64,000 nt of DNA from Vibrio gelatinilyticus (GTDB lineage: Bacteria > Pseudomonadota > Gammaproteobacteria > Enterobacterales > Vibrionaceae). Below the pieces are notes generated by a model, which did no database searches, was not told where the DNA came from, and saw only the letters and a list, made by a program, of their open reading frames with translations. Shown in pieces: positions 9,515 to 18,604 of the stretch. Location: NCBI RefSeq assembly GCF_022836845.1, contig NZ_JAJNNZ010000016.1:20938-84937 (forward strand). Reading direction: 5' to 3'. Position numbers and translations under genes: made by a program. The stretch's first letter is position 1. Each line of letters opens with the position of its first letter.

Positions 9515-9564
9515 ATACCTGACTAATTTAGTCAATTAAATACTTGACTAAATTAGTCAGGTAT
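9515..9564 (+). promoter_or_regulatory. Two IscR type-1 binding sites in a 26-bp-arm inverted repeat
   Basis: The 25-bp element at 9540-9564 fits every position of the type-1 IscR consensus (ATASYYGACTRWWWYAGTCRRSTAT), and the one at 9515-9539 fits with two mismatches at its right end. Both belong to a perfect inverted repeat with arms at 9510-9535 and 9544-9569, separated by 8 bp. [2Fe-2S]-IscR binds such sites in E. coli to repress isc when clusters are plentiful. A TTGACT hexamer at 9544-9549, inside the second site, could be the -35 element. Confidence 0.85.
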
Positions 9565-9605
9565 GGAAAAATTAATTCCACATAATCAATGTGGAATCGT
9601 GCGAT

Positions 9606-10112
9606 ATGAGACTAACATCCAAAGGAAGATATGCAGTGACCGCGATGCTAGATGTCGCACTTCACTCGCAGCAGGGCCCTGTGCCTCTCGCTGATATTTC
9701 AGAGCGACAAGGAATTTCGCTGTCATACCTAGAACAGCTTTTTTCAAAATTACGCAAAGCCGGTCTCGTGGCAAGCGTGAGAGGGCCTGGTGGTGGTTAT
9801 CGCTTAGGGTCTGAAGCGACCTCTATTTCAATTGGCACTGTTATTGCCGCTGTTGATGAGTCGGTAGATGCGACTAAATGCAACGGTAAAGCGGATTGCC
9901 AAGGTGGAACACGCTGTTTGACTCACACTCTTTGGAGAGATCTCAGTGCTCGTATCAGCGACTTCTTAAACAACATCACCCTTGGTGAGTTGATGCTAGA
10001 CAATGAAGTTTTAGAGATTTCAGCTCACCAAGAGCTGGAGCATGCAATTGAACATGGGTTATCAAGAAGAAATACAAATGCCGCGCCCATCGGCATCAAT
10101 GTTCGTACTTAA
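9606..10112 (+). CDS. iscR: Fe-S cluster-sensing transcription factor IscR
   Basis: IscR is an Rrf2-family regulator that controls isc and suf genes according to cluster supply. The 168-residue protein has an N-terminal winged helix (MRLTSKGRYAVTAMLDVAL, then ISLSYLEQLFSKLRKAGLV) and cluster ligands C92, C98, C104 and H107 at the same positions as in E. coli. ATG 9606 is chosen over an in-frame start at 9591 because it gives the conserved MRLTSKGRYA start. Two IscR sites lie immediately upstream, so it is autoregulated. Confidence 0.96.
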   Translation: MRLTSKGRYAVTAMLDVALHSQQGPVPLADISERQGISLSYLEQLFSKLRKAGLVASVRGPGGGYRLGSEATSISIGTVIAAVDESVDATKCNGKADCQGGTRCLTHTLWRDLSARISDFLNNITLGELMLDNEVLEISAHQELEHAIEHGLSRRNTNAAPIGINVRT

Positions 10113-10140
10113 GTGCGAAGCATTCACATTGGAGTAAAGA

Positions 10141-11355
10141 ATGAAACTGCCTATATATTTTGACTACTCTGCAACTTGCCCAGTGGACAATCGTGTTGCC
10201 GAGAAAATGGTTCAGCACATGACGATGGATGGGACATTTGGCAACCCGGCTTCTCGTTCTCACCGTTTCGGTTGGCAGGCAGAAGAGGCTGTAGATCATG
10301 CACGCGAACAGGTTGCGGAGCTATTGAATGCGGACCCACGAGAAATTGTATTTACTTCTGGCGCAACAGAGTCTGATAACCTAGCGATCAAAGGTGCAGC
10401 GCACTTTTATGGCAAGAAAGGAAAGCACATTATTACGTGCAAAACAGAACATAAAGCGGTGTTAGATCCATGCCGACAGCTTGAGCGTGAAGGTTACGAA
10501 GTTACTTACTTAGAGCCTGAAGAGAACGGCATTATCAATTTCGCTAAGCTCGAAGCGGCAATGCGTGACGATACAGTTCTTGTGTCTATTATGCATGTGA
10601 ACAACGAAATTGGTGTTGTGCAAGATATTGCGGCTATTGGCGAACTTTGTCGTAGTAAAAAAATTATTTTTCACGTCGATGCAGCTCAATCAGCGGGTAA
10701 ATTGCCAATCGATGTTCAAGAGTTGAAAGTGGATTTGATCTCATTATCGGCTCATAAAGTTTACGGGCCTAAAGGGATTGGCGCACTTTACGTTCGTCGT
10801 AAACCCCGCATCCGCTTAGAAGCACAAATGCATGGTGGTGGTCACGAACGTGGATTCCGTTCGGGGACACTAGCAACGCATCAAATTGTAGGTATGGGCG
10901 AAGCGTTTGCTATTGCAAAGCAAGAACTAGAACAAGATTACAATCACGCTCTACAACTTCGCGAGCGCATGCTTGCTGGCTTGAAAGGCCTTGAAGCAGT
11001 GACAGTTAATGGCGATTTAGAGCAACGAGTACCACACAACCTTAATGTCAGTTTTGCCTTCGTCGAAGGTGAGTCATTGCTAATGTCATTGAAAGATCTT
11101 GCAGTGTCATCAGGCTCGGCATGTACATCGGCAAGCTTGGAGCCATCGTATGTATTGCGAGCTCTTGGACTAAATGATGAACTGGCTCATAGCTCAGTGC
11201 GTTTCTCCTTTGGTCGATTTACAACAGAAGAAGAAATTGATTATGCTGTCGAGCAAATCAAGACAGCTGTAAATAAATTACGAGACATGTCTCCTCTATG
11301 GGATATGTATAAAGAAGGGATTGATTTGGACACCGTTGAGTGGGCTCATCACTAA
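10141..11355 (+). CDS. iscS: Cysteine desulfurase IscS
   Basis: IscS is the PLP enzyme that takes sulfur from cysteine as a persulfide for Fe-S clusters, thiolated tRNAs and thiamine. The 404-residue product carries the PLP-lysine motif SLSAHKVYGPKG and the mobile active-site cysteine loop SSGSACTSASLEPSYVLRALG. Other signatures are YFDYSATCPVD at the start and TSGATESDN. It is second in the isc operon, 28 bases after iscR. Confidence 0.98.
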   Translation: MKLPIYFDYSATCPVDNRVAEKMVQHMTMDGTFGNPASRSHRFGWQAEEAVDHAREQVAELLNADPREIVFTSGATESDNLAIKGAAHFYGKKGKHIITCKTEHKAVLDPCRQLEREGYEVTYLEPEENGIINFAKLEAAMRDDTVLVSIMHVNNEIGVVQDIAAIGELCRSKKIIFHVDAAQSAGKLPIDVQELKVDLISLSAHKVYGPKGIGALYVRRKPRIRLEAQMHGGGHERGFRSGTLATHQIVGMGEAFAIAKQELEQDYNHALQLRERMLAGLKGLEAVTVNGDLEQRVPHNLNVSFAFVEGESLLMSLKDLAVSSGSACTSASLEPSYVLRALGLNDELAHSSVRFSFGRFTTEEEIDYAVEQIKTAVNKLRDMSPLWDMYKEGIDLDTVEWAHH

Positions 11356-11389
11356 ATCTCAGGGAAGTAGAGGATTCGAGGAATAAATT

Positions 11390-11770
11390 ATGGCGTATAG
11401 CGAAAAAGTCATTGATCACTACGAAAACCCAAGAAACGTGGGTTCGTTTGACAAAGAAGATCCAAATGTCGGTAGCGGCATGGTCGGTGCACCAGCATGT
11501 GGCGACGTGATGAAACTGCAAATTAAAGTCACTGAAGAAGGTATCATCGAAGATGCCAAGTTCAAGACTTACGGTTGTGGTTCGGCTATTGCCTCTAGCT
11601 CTCTTGTTACTGAGTGGGTTAAAGGGAAATCTATCGATGAAGCAGCTGCAATTAAGAACTCTGAAATTGCAGAAGAGCTTGAATTACCGCCAGTGAAAGT
11701 ACACTGCTCTATCTTGGCGGAAGATGCTATTAAGGCTGCGGTTGCAGACTACAAAAAGAAACACGATTAA
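11390..11770 (+). CDS. iscU: Fe-S cluster scaffold IscU
   Basis: IscU is the scaffold on which [2Fe-2S] clusters are built before transfer by HscA/HscB. The 126-residue protein has the three cluster cysteines in GAPACGDV (C37), the TYGCGSAIASSS segment and VHCSILAEDAI, plus the chaperone-recognition motif LPPVK. Spacing and length match E. coli IscU. It has a GAGGAA ribosome-binding site and lies in the isc operon. Confidence 0.98.
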   Translation: MAYSEKVIDHYENPRNVGSFDKEDPNVGSGMVGAPACGDVMKLQIKVTEEGIIEDAKFKTYGCGSAIASSSLVTEWVKGKSIDEAAAIKNSEIAEELELPPVKVHCSILAEDAIKAAVADYKKKHD

Positions 11771-11815
11771 TCTCATTGTCGTCAGATAAGCACATAAATA
11801 TTTAAAGGTTGTAGT

Positions 11816-12139
11816 ATGGCCATTTCATTATCAGAAGCAGCAGCAAGCCGAGTTAGGGCATTCTTAGATAATCGCGGCAAAGGTGTGGGTTTACGTTTAG
11901 GCGTGAAAACAACTGGCTGTTCAGGGATGGCTTACGTGCTTGAATTTGTAGATGAAATTAATGACGAAGATGAAGTCTTTGAACATTCAGGTGTAAAGGT
12001 CATTATTGATCCTAAAAGTCTTGTGTACTTAGACGGCACACAACTTGATTACGTAAAAGAGGGCCTTAACGAGGGCTTTGAGTTCAACAACCCAAACGCA
12101 AAGAGCGAATGTGGTTGTGGAGAGAGCTTTAACGTTTAG
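11816..12139 (+). CDS. iscA: A-type Fe-S carrier IscA
   Basis: IscA is an A-type carrier that delivers clusters or iron to apo-proteins. The 107-residue product has the three conserved cysteines C35 (TTGCSGMAY), C99 and C101 (SECGCGESF). An intrinsic-terminator-like hairpin follows within 11 bases of its stop, which may reduce read-through into the chaperone half of the operon. Confidence 0.97.
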   Translation: MAISLSEAAASRVRAFLDNRGKGVGLRLGVKTTGCSGMAYVLEFVDEINDEDEVFEHSGVKVIIDPKSLVYLDGTQLDYVKEGLNEGFEFNNPNAKSECGCGESFNV

Positions 12140-12149
12140 TGTCTTACGA

Positions 12150-12179
12150 GAGCTTAGTTGTGATAACTAAGCTCTTTTT
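12150..12179 (+). terminator. Terminator-like hairpin between iscA and hscB
   Basis: A perfect 10-bp stem (GAGCTTAGTT/AACTAAGCTC) with a GTGAT loop is followed by TTTTT. It lies between the cluster-assembly genes and the chaperone genes. No obvious new promoter is seen in the 13 bases before hscB, so it probably acts as a partial attenuator or an mRNA 3'-end stabiliser. Confidence 0.75.
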
Positions 12180-12192
12180 ATGAGCAAACAAC

Positions 12193-12708
12193 ATGAATCA
12201 TTTTGAATTATTCGGGCTACCAATTCAGTTTCAGTTGGATGGTAGCCTTCTTTCATCTCAGTTTAGAGAGCTTCAGCGGCGTTTCCATCCAGATAATTTT
12301 GCCACAGCTTCAGAGCGTGATCGATTGCTCGCAGTACAGAAAGCAGCGCAAATAAACGATGCTTATGATGTACTAAAGCGACCTTTGTCGAGAGCCGAAT
12401 ACTTGCTAGCAATCAATAATGTCGATATTCGTGCTGAACAGCAAACGATGCAAGACCCGATGTTCTTGATGGAGCAAATGGAGTTGCGTGAAGAGCTCGA
12501 AAGTATTGGTGAAGCCGCAGATCCAGAAAATCAACTCTTTGATTTTGACCAAAAGGTCGGCAAAATGCACCAATCCCTTCTGACCCAGCTTGAGCAAGAG
12601 CTCAATGAAAAACAGTGGGCAGAAGCTGCAAACGACGTAAGAAAATTAAAGTTTATCGCCAAGTTAAAGTGCGAAATTGAGCGACTGGAAGATAAGTTGC
12701 TCGGTTAA
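12193..12708 (+). CDS. hscB: Fe-S co-chaperone HscB
   Basis: HscB is the J-domain co-chaperone that brings IscU to HscA and stimulates its ATPase. The 171-residue protein starts with a J domain (about residues 1-75) containing FHPDNF, the HPD motif, and ends with a helical domain that binds IscU. The ribosome-binding site is poor, so translation may depend on local structure. hscA starts 21 bases after its stop. Confidence 0.96.
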   Translation: MNHFELFGLPIQFQLDGSLLSSQFRELQRRFHPDNFATASERDRLLAVQKAAQINDAYDVLKRPLSRAEYLLAINNVDIRAEQQTMQDPMFLMEQMELREELESIGEAADPENQLFDFDQKVGKMHQSLLTQLEQELNEKQWAEAANDVRKLKFIAKLKCEIERLEDKLLG

Positions 12709-12729
12709 AAGATTACCAAGGAATATTGA

Positions 12730-14580
12730 ATGGCATTACTTCAAATCGCTGAGCCAGGTGAAAGCTCAGCCCCACATCAACATAAACTTGCAGCCGGTAT
12801 TGATCTTGGTACGACCAACTCGCTTGTCGCGTCGGTAAGAAGTGGCGAAGCCGCGACCCTGGTTGATGACAAAGGGCGTAGTATTTTGCCATCCGTTGTT
12901 CACTATTCCACAGAGCAACCTTCTGTGGGGTATCTTGCAAGAGAAAACGCCGCAGCTGATCCTCACAATACAGTGAGTTCCGTTAAGCGCTTGCTTGGTC
13001 GCTCTTTGCAAGATGTAAAGCAGCGTTACCCATCACTGCCTTATCATATGGTTGAAAGTGAAAATGGCCTACCTGTTATTTCGACTCAAGCGGGTGACAA
13101 AAACCCGGTGCAAGTTTCTGCTGACATTCTAAGAACGTTAGCCAAACGCGCCGAAGACACCCTTGGTGGAGAGCTAGCCGGTGTGGTGATTACTGTCCCT
13201 GCTTATTTTGATGATTCTCAGCGTGCTGGCACAAAAGATGCGGCAAACCTGGCGGGTCTTCATGTGCTTAGATTACTCAATGAGCCAACAGCCGCAGCCA
13301 TTGCCTATGGCCTAGATTCAGGTCAGGAAGGGGTTATTGCTGTTTATGATTTAGGTGGTGGTACCTTTGATATTTCAATCTTACGTTTGTCAAAAGGAGT
13401 CTTTGAAGTATTAGCTACAGGGGGCGACTCTGCGCTTGGTGGTGACGACTTTGATCACTTGATAGCGGATTACTTACAACAACAGATTGGGTTACAGACG
13501 CTGTCAGCTAGCCAGCAACGAGAATTGCTCGATGCAGCAACGCAAGCAAAAATTGCCTTATCAGATAACGAAAGTACATTAATTTCAGCACTAGGTTGGC
13601 AAGGGGATTTATCGCGCCAGCAGCTCAATGAGCTTATATTTCCACTGGTGAAAAAGACGTTGATGTCATGCCGCCGTGCCCTAAAAGATGCGGAAGTTGA
13701 ATCAACAGAAGTGCTAGAGGTCGTAATGGTTGGAGGCTCCACTCGCACTCCATTCGTTCGCGAAAAAGTAGGTGAGTTCTTTGGCCGAACACCATTGACC
13801 AATATCAATCCTGATGAAGTTGTTGCGATCGGAGCGGCGCTCCAGGCAGATATCTTAGCAGGTAATAAGCCGGACTCTGAGATGCTACTTCTTGATGTGA
13901 TTCCGCTGTCTCTTGGCATTGAAACTATGGGTAGCTTGGTAGAAAAGATTATTCCAAGAAATACGACCATCCCCGTAGCTAGAGCACAAGAGTTCACGAC
14001 ATTCAAAGATGGTCAAACCGCGATGGCCGTGCACATAGTGCAAGGTGAGCGAGAAATGGTTGATGATTGTCGCTCACTAGCGCGTTTTTCTTTGAAAGGC
14101 ATCCCTCCAATGGCAGCAGGCGCAGCTCATATTCGAGTGACCTATCAAGTGGATGCGGATGGTCTTCTGTCGGTGACCGCGATGGAGAAAAGCACGGGTG
14201 TTCAATCTGAAATCCAGGTCAAACCATCTTACGGTCTTAGTGATAATGAAGTGGCCAATATGCTCAAAGACTCGATGACCCACGCAAAAGAAGACATGCA
14301 GGCGCGTGCTCTCGCTGAGCAACGTGTTGAAGCAGACCGAGTTATCGAAGGACTTATTGCTGCGCTGCAAGCGGATGGGGATGAGTTATTGAGCAAACAA
14401 GAAAACGAACAGTTGCTGCACGCCATCGAAGCGCTCATTGCGCTAAGAAGTCAAGACGATGCAGATGCTATTGAACAAGGTATAAAAGACACAGACAAAG
14501 CGAGCCAAGAGTTTGCATCTCGACGTATGGATAAATCTATCCGTGCAGCTCTAGCGGGACAGTCTGTAGACAATATTTAA
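12730..14580 (+). CDS. hscA: Hsp70-class Fe-S chaperone HscA
   Basis: HscA is the specialised Hsp70 that releases clusters from IscU. The 616-residue protein has the nucleotide-binding domain (AAGIDLGTTNSLVA, AVYDLGGGTFDISIL, VVMVGGSTRTPFVRE), an inter-domain linker (LLLDVIPLSLGIETMG) and a substrate domain. It lacks the long Gly/Gln-rich tail of DnaK. It is distinct from the dnaK in this window and lies within the isc operon. Confidence 0.97.
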   Translation: MALLQIAEPGESSAPHQHKLAAGIDLGTTNSLVASVRSGEAATLVDDKGRSILPSVVHYSTEQPSVGYLARENAAADPHNTVSSVKRLLGRSLQDVKQRYPSLPYHMVESENGLPVISTQAGDKNPVQVSADILRTLAKRAEDTLGGELAGVVITVPAYFDDSQRAGTKDAANLAGLHVLRLLNEPTAAAIAYGLDSGQEGVIAVYDLGGGTFDISILRLSKGVFEVLATGGDSALGGDDFDHLIADYLQQQIGLQTLSASQQRELLDAATQAKIALSDNESTLISALGWQGDLSRQQLNELIFPLVKKTLMSCRRALKDAEVESTEVLEVVMVGGSTRTPFVREKVGEFFGRTPLTNINPDEVVAIGAALQADILAGNKPDSEMLLLDVIPLSLGIETMGSLVEKIIPRNTTIPVARAQEFTTFKDGQTAMAVHIVQGEREMVDDCRSLARFSLKGIPPMAAGAAHIRVTYQVDADGLLSVTAMEKSTGVQSEIQVKPSYGLSDNEVANMLKDSMTHAKEDMQARALAEQRVEADRVIEGLIAALQADGDELLSKQENEQLLHAIEALIALRSQDDADAIEQGIKDTDKASQEFASRRMDKSIRAALAGQSVDNI

Positions 14581-14597
14581 TTGAGGAACGAGTAGTC

Positions 14598-14936
14598 ATG
14601 CCTAAAATTGTTGTATTACCACATGATGACCTTTGCCCTGAGGGCGCAGTACTAGAAGCCGAGTCGGGAGAAACCGTTCTCGATGTAGCATTGAAAAACG
14701 GTATTGGTATTGAGCATGCCTGTGAGAAGTCGTGTGCATGTACCACATGTCATGTGATCGTAAGAGAAGGCTTTGACTCACTAGAAGAAAGTGAAGAGCT
14801 AGAAGATGATATGTTAGACAAAGCGTGGGGCTTAGAGCCTGAATCTCGTCTTGGGTGCCAAGCTCGCATCGCAGATGAAGATTTGGTGGTGGAGATCCCG
14901 CGTTACACATTGAATCACGCATCAGAAGACCACTAA
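14598..14936 (+). CDS. fdx: ISC-type [2Fe-2S] ferredoxin
   Basis: Fdx supplies electrons for cluster assembly on IscU. The 112-residue protein has the adrenodoxin-type pattern: ligands C42, C48, C51 and C87 in ACEKSCACTTCHV and RLGCQA, plus an extra C46 that E. coli Fdx also has. It has a GAGGAACG ribosome-binding site 17 bases after hscA. Confidence 0.97.
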   Translation: MPKIVVLPHDDLCPEGAVLEAESGETVLDVALKNGIGIEHACEKSCACTTCHVIVREGFDSLEESEELEDDMLDKAWGLEPESRLGCQARIADEDLVVEIPRYTLNHASEDH

Positions 14937-14957
14937 TTTTCGTTTCAAGGAGGATAT

Positions 14958-15158
14958 ATGAGTCTAAAGTGGATAGATTCACGAGATATCGCGATTGAGT
15001 TGTGCGACTTGCACCCAGACACAGACCCGAAAACGGTTCGTTTTACCGATCTGCACCGTTGGATCGTTGAGCTGGAAGACTTCGATGATGATCCTAATCG
15101 TTCCAATGAGAAAATCCTTGAAGCGGTGATCCTCTGTTGGATGGATGAATACGACTAA
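14958..15158 (+). CDS. iscX: Fe-S assembly regulator IscX
   Basis: IscX is a small acidic protein that binds IscS and iron and modulates desulfurase activity. The 66-residue product shows the family motifs KWIDSRDIAIEL, DPKTVRFTDLHRWI and the ending EAVILCWMDEYD. It follows AAGGAGG and is the last gene of the isc operon, before a strong terminator. Confidence 0.96.
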   Translation: MSLKWIDSRDIAIELCDLHPDTDPKTVRFTDLHRWIVELEDFDDDPNRSNEKILEAVILCWMDEYD

Positions 15159-15174
15159 TCGACGACCGTATCAA

Positions 15175-15206
15175 AAGGCGAACCTAATGGTTCGCTTTTT
15201 TTATGC
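15175..15206 (+). terminator. Intrinsic terminator ending the isc operon
   Basis: A GGCGAACC/GGTTCGC stem with a TAAT-type loop is followed by a run of seven T residues. Confidence 0.9.
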
Positions 15207-15455
15207 GTGCTAAGAGGCAGATAGTGTGGCTACCTTTATTTTAGTTTCAGCTGTGCCACTACGATTGTTTATCTTCTGAATTATCGTTGACCACGAGACT
15301 AAATGTGTGAGTTATTGTTACATTGTTATTAATTCTTCTGTGTACGTCATTGGTATTAGCACTACATGATGCTAACATCTTTGCATCTGTGAATAAGGTC
15401 AGCAAAGGCCGCACTCTTGTGCAAGAGTGAAATAAAAAATAAGGCAGGAGAAACC

Positions 15456-16751
15456 ATGTCTAACACAATGTCCGTATTGTTAACCAAAGAACCCGCAGCA
15501 GCGCACTGGGGAACTAAAGCCATTCTATCGTTTTCAGACAATAGCGCGACGATTCATATCGGTGAAGGTCATGATATTGGTGCGGTACAAAAAGCGGCAC
15601 GCAAACTTGATTCTCAAGGCATTTCTCACATTACACTTGCTGGTGACAACTGGGATTTGGAGTCAGCCTGGGCATTCTACCAAGGCTATCGTAACCCCAA
15701 GAAGAACAATCAAGTTGAATTAATTAAACTCAAAGATGAAGATCAGCAAGAACTTGAAGCGAGAATTAAAACGACTGATTGGACACGCGATATCATCAAT
15801 AAAAGCGCGGAAGAAGTCGCACCTAGACAGCTAGCGACTATGGCGGGGGAATTCATCAAATCGTTAGCGCCAGAGCACGTCACCTATCGTATCGTAAAAG
15901 ATAAAGATCTTCTCACCGAGGGCTGGACAGGTATTTACGCTGTTGGTCGCGGCTCTGCTCGCACGTCGGCAATGTTACAGCTGGACTACAATCCAACGGG
16001 CGACAAAGACGCTCCGGTTTTTGCTTGCCTGGTCGGTAAAGGTATCACCTTTGACTCAGGGGGCTATAGCTTAAAGCCGTCGAGTTTTATGGGCTCCATG
16101 AAAGCGGATATGGGGGGAGCGGGTACCATTACTGGTGGTTTCGGACTAGCGATTTTACGTGGCCTGAACAAGCGAGTGAAACTCATTTTATGTTGCGCTG
16201 AGAACATGGTGTCTGGTCGAGCACTCAAGCTTGGAGACGTGATCACTTATAAGAACGGAAAAACCGTTGAAATAATGAATACCGATGCCGAAGGTCGCCT
16301 GGTATTGGCTGATGGTTTGATCTATGCCTGTGAGCAACAGCCGCAGCTGATCGTAGATTGCGCAACTTTAACTGGAGCAGCAAAAAATGCGCTAGGTAAT
16401 GACTATCACGCTTTATTGTCTTTTGATGACGAGTTGTCACATCAGGCTCTAACCGGTGCTAACCAAGAAAAAGAAGGCCTATGGCCACTGCCGCTTGCAG
16501 ACTTTCACCGTGGAATGCTTCCGTCGAATTTTGCTGATCTGTCAAATATCAGCAGTGGCGACTATAGCCCAGGCGCCAGTACTGCCGCTGCGTTTTTGTC
16601 TTACTTTGTAGACGACTACAAAAAAGGCTGGCTTCACTTTGATTGTGCAGGGACTTACCGAAAGTCTGCGAGTGACAAGTGGGCGGCTGGTGCTACGGGT
16701 ATGGGGGTTCGTACCCTTGCTCGATTACTGAATGAACAAGCTGAAAAATAA
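15456..16751 (+). CDS. pepB: Peptidase B (M17 leucyl aminopeptidase family)
   Basis: PepB is a cytosolic metalloaminopeptidase that prefers acidic N-terminal residues. The 431-residue protein has a C-terminal M17 catalytic domain with GKGITFDSGGYSLKP (metal-binding Lys and Asp), MKADMGGAG and the family signature NTDAEGRLVLADGL. ATG 15456 is chosen over 15417 because GGAGAAACC precedes it. It sits downstream of iscX, as in E. coli. About 300 bases separate it from iscX, so it has its own promoter region. Confidence 0.94.
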   Translation: MSNTMSVLLTKEPAAAHWGTKAILSFSDNSATIHIGEGHDIGAVQKAARKLDSQGISHITLAGDNWDLESAWAFYQGYRNPKKNNQVELIKLKDEDQQELEARIKTTDWTRDIINKSAEEVAPRQLATMAGEFIKSLAPEHVTYRIVKDKDLLTEGWTGIYAVGRGSARTSAMLQLDYNPTGDKDAPVFACLVGKGITFDSGGYSLKPSSFMGSMKADMGGAGTITGGFGLAILRGLNKRVKLILCCAENMVSGRALKLGDVITYKNGKTVEIMNTDAEGRLVLADGLIYACEQQPQLIVDCATLTGAAKNALGNDYHALLSFDDELSHQALTGANQEKEGLWPLPLADFHRGMLPSNFADLSNISSGDYSPGASTAAAFLSYFVDDYKKGWLHFDCAGTYRKSASDKWAAGATGMGVRTLARLLNEQAEK

Positions 16752-16778
16752 TTATTAAAGAAAGATAAAGGAATACTT

Positions 16779-17204
16779 ATGGCCCTAGAAAGAACATTTT
16801 CAATTGTTAAACCTGATGCTGTAGAGCGTAACCTCATCGGTGAAATCTACCATCGTATTGAAAAAGCCGGTTTGCAAATCGTCGCGGCGAAAATGGTTCA
16901 CCTAAATGACGAACAAGCTCGTGGATTTTACGCGGAGCATGAAGGAAAACCCTTTTTCCCGGCACTGCGTGAGTTTATGACATCTGGTCCAATTATGGTT
17001 CAGGTTCTAGAAGGTGAAGATGCGATTGCTCGTTACCGTGAGTTGATGGGGAAAACCAATCCAGAAGAAGCCGCGTGTGGTACGTTACGCGCTGACTATG
17101 CACTAAGTATGCGTCACAATTCAGTACATGGGTCAGATAGCCCAGCATCAGCTGCTCGCGAGATTGAATTTTTCTTTCCAGAGTCGGAAATATGCCCTAG
17201 ATAA
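16779..17204 (+). CDS. ndk: Nucleoside diphosphate kinase
   Basis: Ndk moves the gamma phosphate among nucleoside triphosphates through a phosphohistidine. The 141-residue product has the N-terminal ERTFSIVKPDAV and the active-site motif RHNSVHGSDS with catalytic H117. It is full length, follows an AAAGGA ribosome-binding site and ends before a strong terminator. Confidence 0.98.
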   Translation: MALERTFSIVKPDAVERNLIGEIYHRIEKAGLQIVAAKMVHLNDEQARGFYAEHEGKPFFPALREFMTSGPIMVQVLEGEDAIARYRELMGKTNPEEAACGTLRADYALSMRHNSVHGSDSPASAAREIEFFFPESEICPR

Positions 17205-17268
17205 TGGACTGTGCAGGTCTGATGCATTCTACATTGGTCCTGTGATCAAATATCATCATCTACTAAAT

Positions 17269-17294
17269 AAGGAGGCGTTTGCCTCCTTTTTTTT
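17269..17294 (+). terminator. Intrinsic terminator after ndk
   Basis: A perfect 8-bp stem (AAGGAGGC/GCCTCCTT) with a GTTT loop is followed by T residues. Confidence 0.9.
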
Positions 17295-17435
17295 ATCTAA
17301 GGAAACTCAGCAAGAATCTACAGAGTACAAATACAGGCCAACGATAGTTTTAAACTCGAGTAAAACTTGTTGTGAGTGCCTAAAGGCTGTACAATTCGCG
17401 CCCTTATTTAGAAACTCTGTCGTTTGAGAGGCACC

Positions 17436-18563
17436 ATGACTGAACAGAAAGTGAATCTACTTGATTTTGATCGCAAGGGCTTGCGCAAATACTTCCAAGA
17501 GGAGTTAGGCGAGAAAGCGTTCCGTGCTGATCAGGTAATGAAGTGGATCTACCATTTTGGCTGTGATGACTTTGAAAAGATGTCGAACATCAATAAAAAG
17601 CTTCGTGAGAAATTGATACGACTGACAGAGATTAAAGCGCCTTACGTCTCGGATGCTCAGTATTCCTCTGACGGCACCATTAAATGGGCGATGCGAGTAG
17701 GGGACCAGGATGTTGAGACTGTTTATATCCCTGAAGATGATCGTGCGACTCTATGTGTCTCTTCACAGGTGGGGTGCGCCTTAGAATGTAAATTCTGCTC
17801 GACTGGCCAGCAAGGTTTTAACCGAAACCTAAAAGTGTCTGAGATCATCGGTCAGGTATGGCGTGCAGCGCGCGAAGTTGGCTTAGAAAAAGACACGGGA
17901 CGCCGCCCGATCACCAATGTTGTAATGATGGGCATGGGTGAACCTCTCCTGAACATGAAAAACCTGATGCCATCTTTAGAGATCATGCTTGATGATTTAG
18001 GCTTTGGTTTGTCTAAGCGCCGAGTTACGGTATCGACATCTGGTGTTGTTTCTGGTCTCGATCAGATGACAGGTAATATTGATGTTGCATTAGCGATCTC
18101 TCTTCATGCACCAAATGACAAGTTGCGTAGTGAAATCATGCCTATCAACGATCGTTGGGACATCGAAGACTTCCTTGGGTCAGTACGTCGTTACATTGCT
18201 TCTTCTAATGCCAATAGGGGGAAAGTGACCGTAGAATACATTTTGTTAGATCACGTGAACGATGATATGGATCACGCTCGTGAACTTGCAGAATTACTCA
18301 AAGATACGCCAGCCAAGATTAACCTGATTCCATTTAATCCTTATCCAGGTTCTCCTTATAAGAAGCCAAGCAACTCACGCATCGATCGTTTTATGAAAAC
18401 CTTGATGCAGTACGACTACACTGTAACAGTACGAAAGACTCGTGGTGATGATATTGACGCGGCGTGTGGTCAGTTGGTTGGTGATGTGATTGATAGAACC
18501 AAGCGAACTCAGCTAAAAGCAGAACAAGCCGGAGAGGTTATTCCTGTAAAGAACGTCGGTTAA
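17436..18563 (+). CDS. rlmN: Dual-specificity 23S rRNA/tRNA adenine-C2 methyltransferase RlmN
   Basis: RlmN is a radical-SAM enzyme that methylates C2 of A2503 in 23S rRNA and A37 in some tRNAs. The 375-residue protein has the [4Fe-4S] triad C114, C118 and C121 in GCALECKFCSTGQQGF. The partner cysteine near the C-terminus is in DAACGQL. Other signatures are MGMGEPLLN and LAISLHAPND. ATG 17436 is used, with GAGAGG just upstream. Confidence 0.96.
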   Translation: MTEQKVNLLDFDRKGLRKYFQEELGEKAFRADQVMKWIYHFGCDDFEKMSNINKKLREKLIRLTEIKAPYVSDAQYSSDGTIKWAMRVGDQDVETVYIPEDDRATLCVSSQVGCALECKFCSTGQQGFNRNLKVSEIIGQVWRAAREVGLEKDTGRRPITNVVMMGMGEPLLNMKNLMPSLEIMLDDLGFGLSKRRVTVSTSGVVSGLDQMTGNIDVALAISLHAPNDKLRSEIMPINDRWDIEDFLGSVRRYIASSNANRGKVTVEYILLDHVNDDMDHARELAELLKDTPAKINLIPFNPYPGSPYKKPSNSRIDRFMKTLMQYDYTVTVRKTRGDDIDAACGQLVGDVIDRTKRTQLKAEQAGEVIPVKNVG

Positions 18564-18573
18564 CGATTGATTT

Positions 18574-18604
18574 TAAATGCCAAGCTATCTGCTTGGCATT
18601 TTTG
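18574..18604 (+). terminator. Intrinsic terminator after rlmN
   Basis: An AAATGCCAAGC/GCTTGGCATTT stem with a TATCT loop ends in a T run. Confidence 0.9.

Noticed and set aside
17128..17427. 99-residue frame over the end of ndk
   Set aside because: It overlaps ndk, crosses the ndk terminator hairpin and has no protein-like features.
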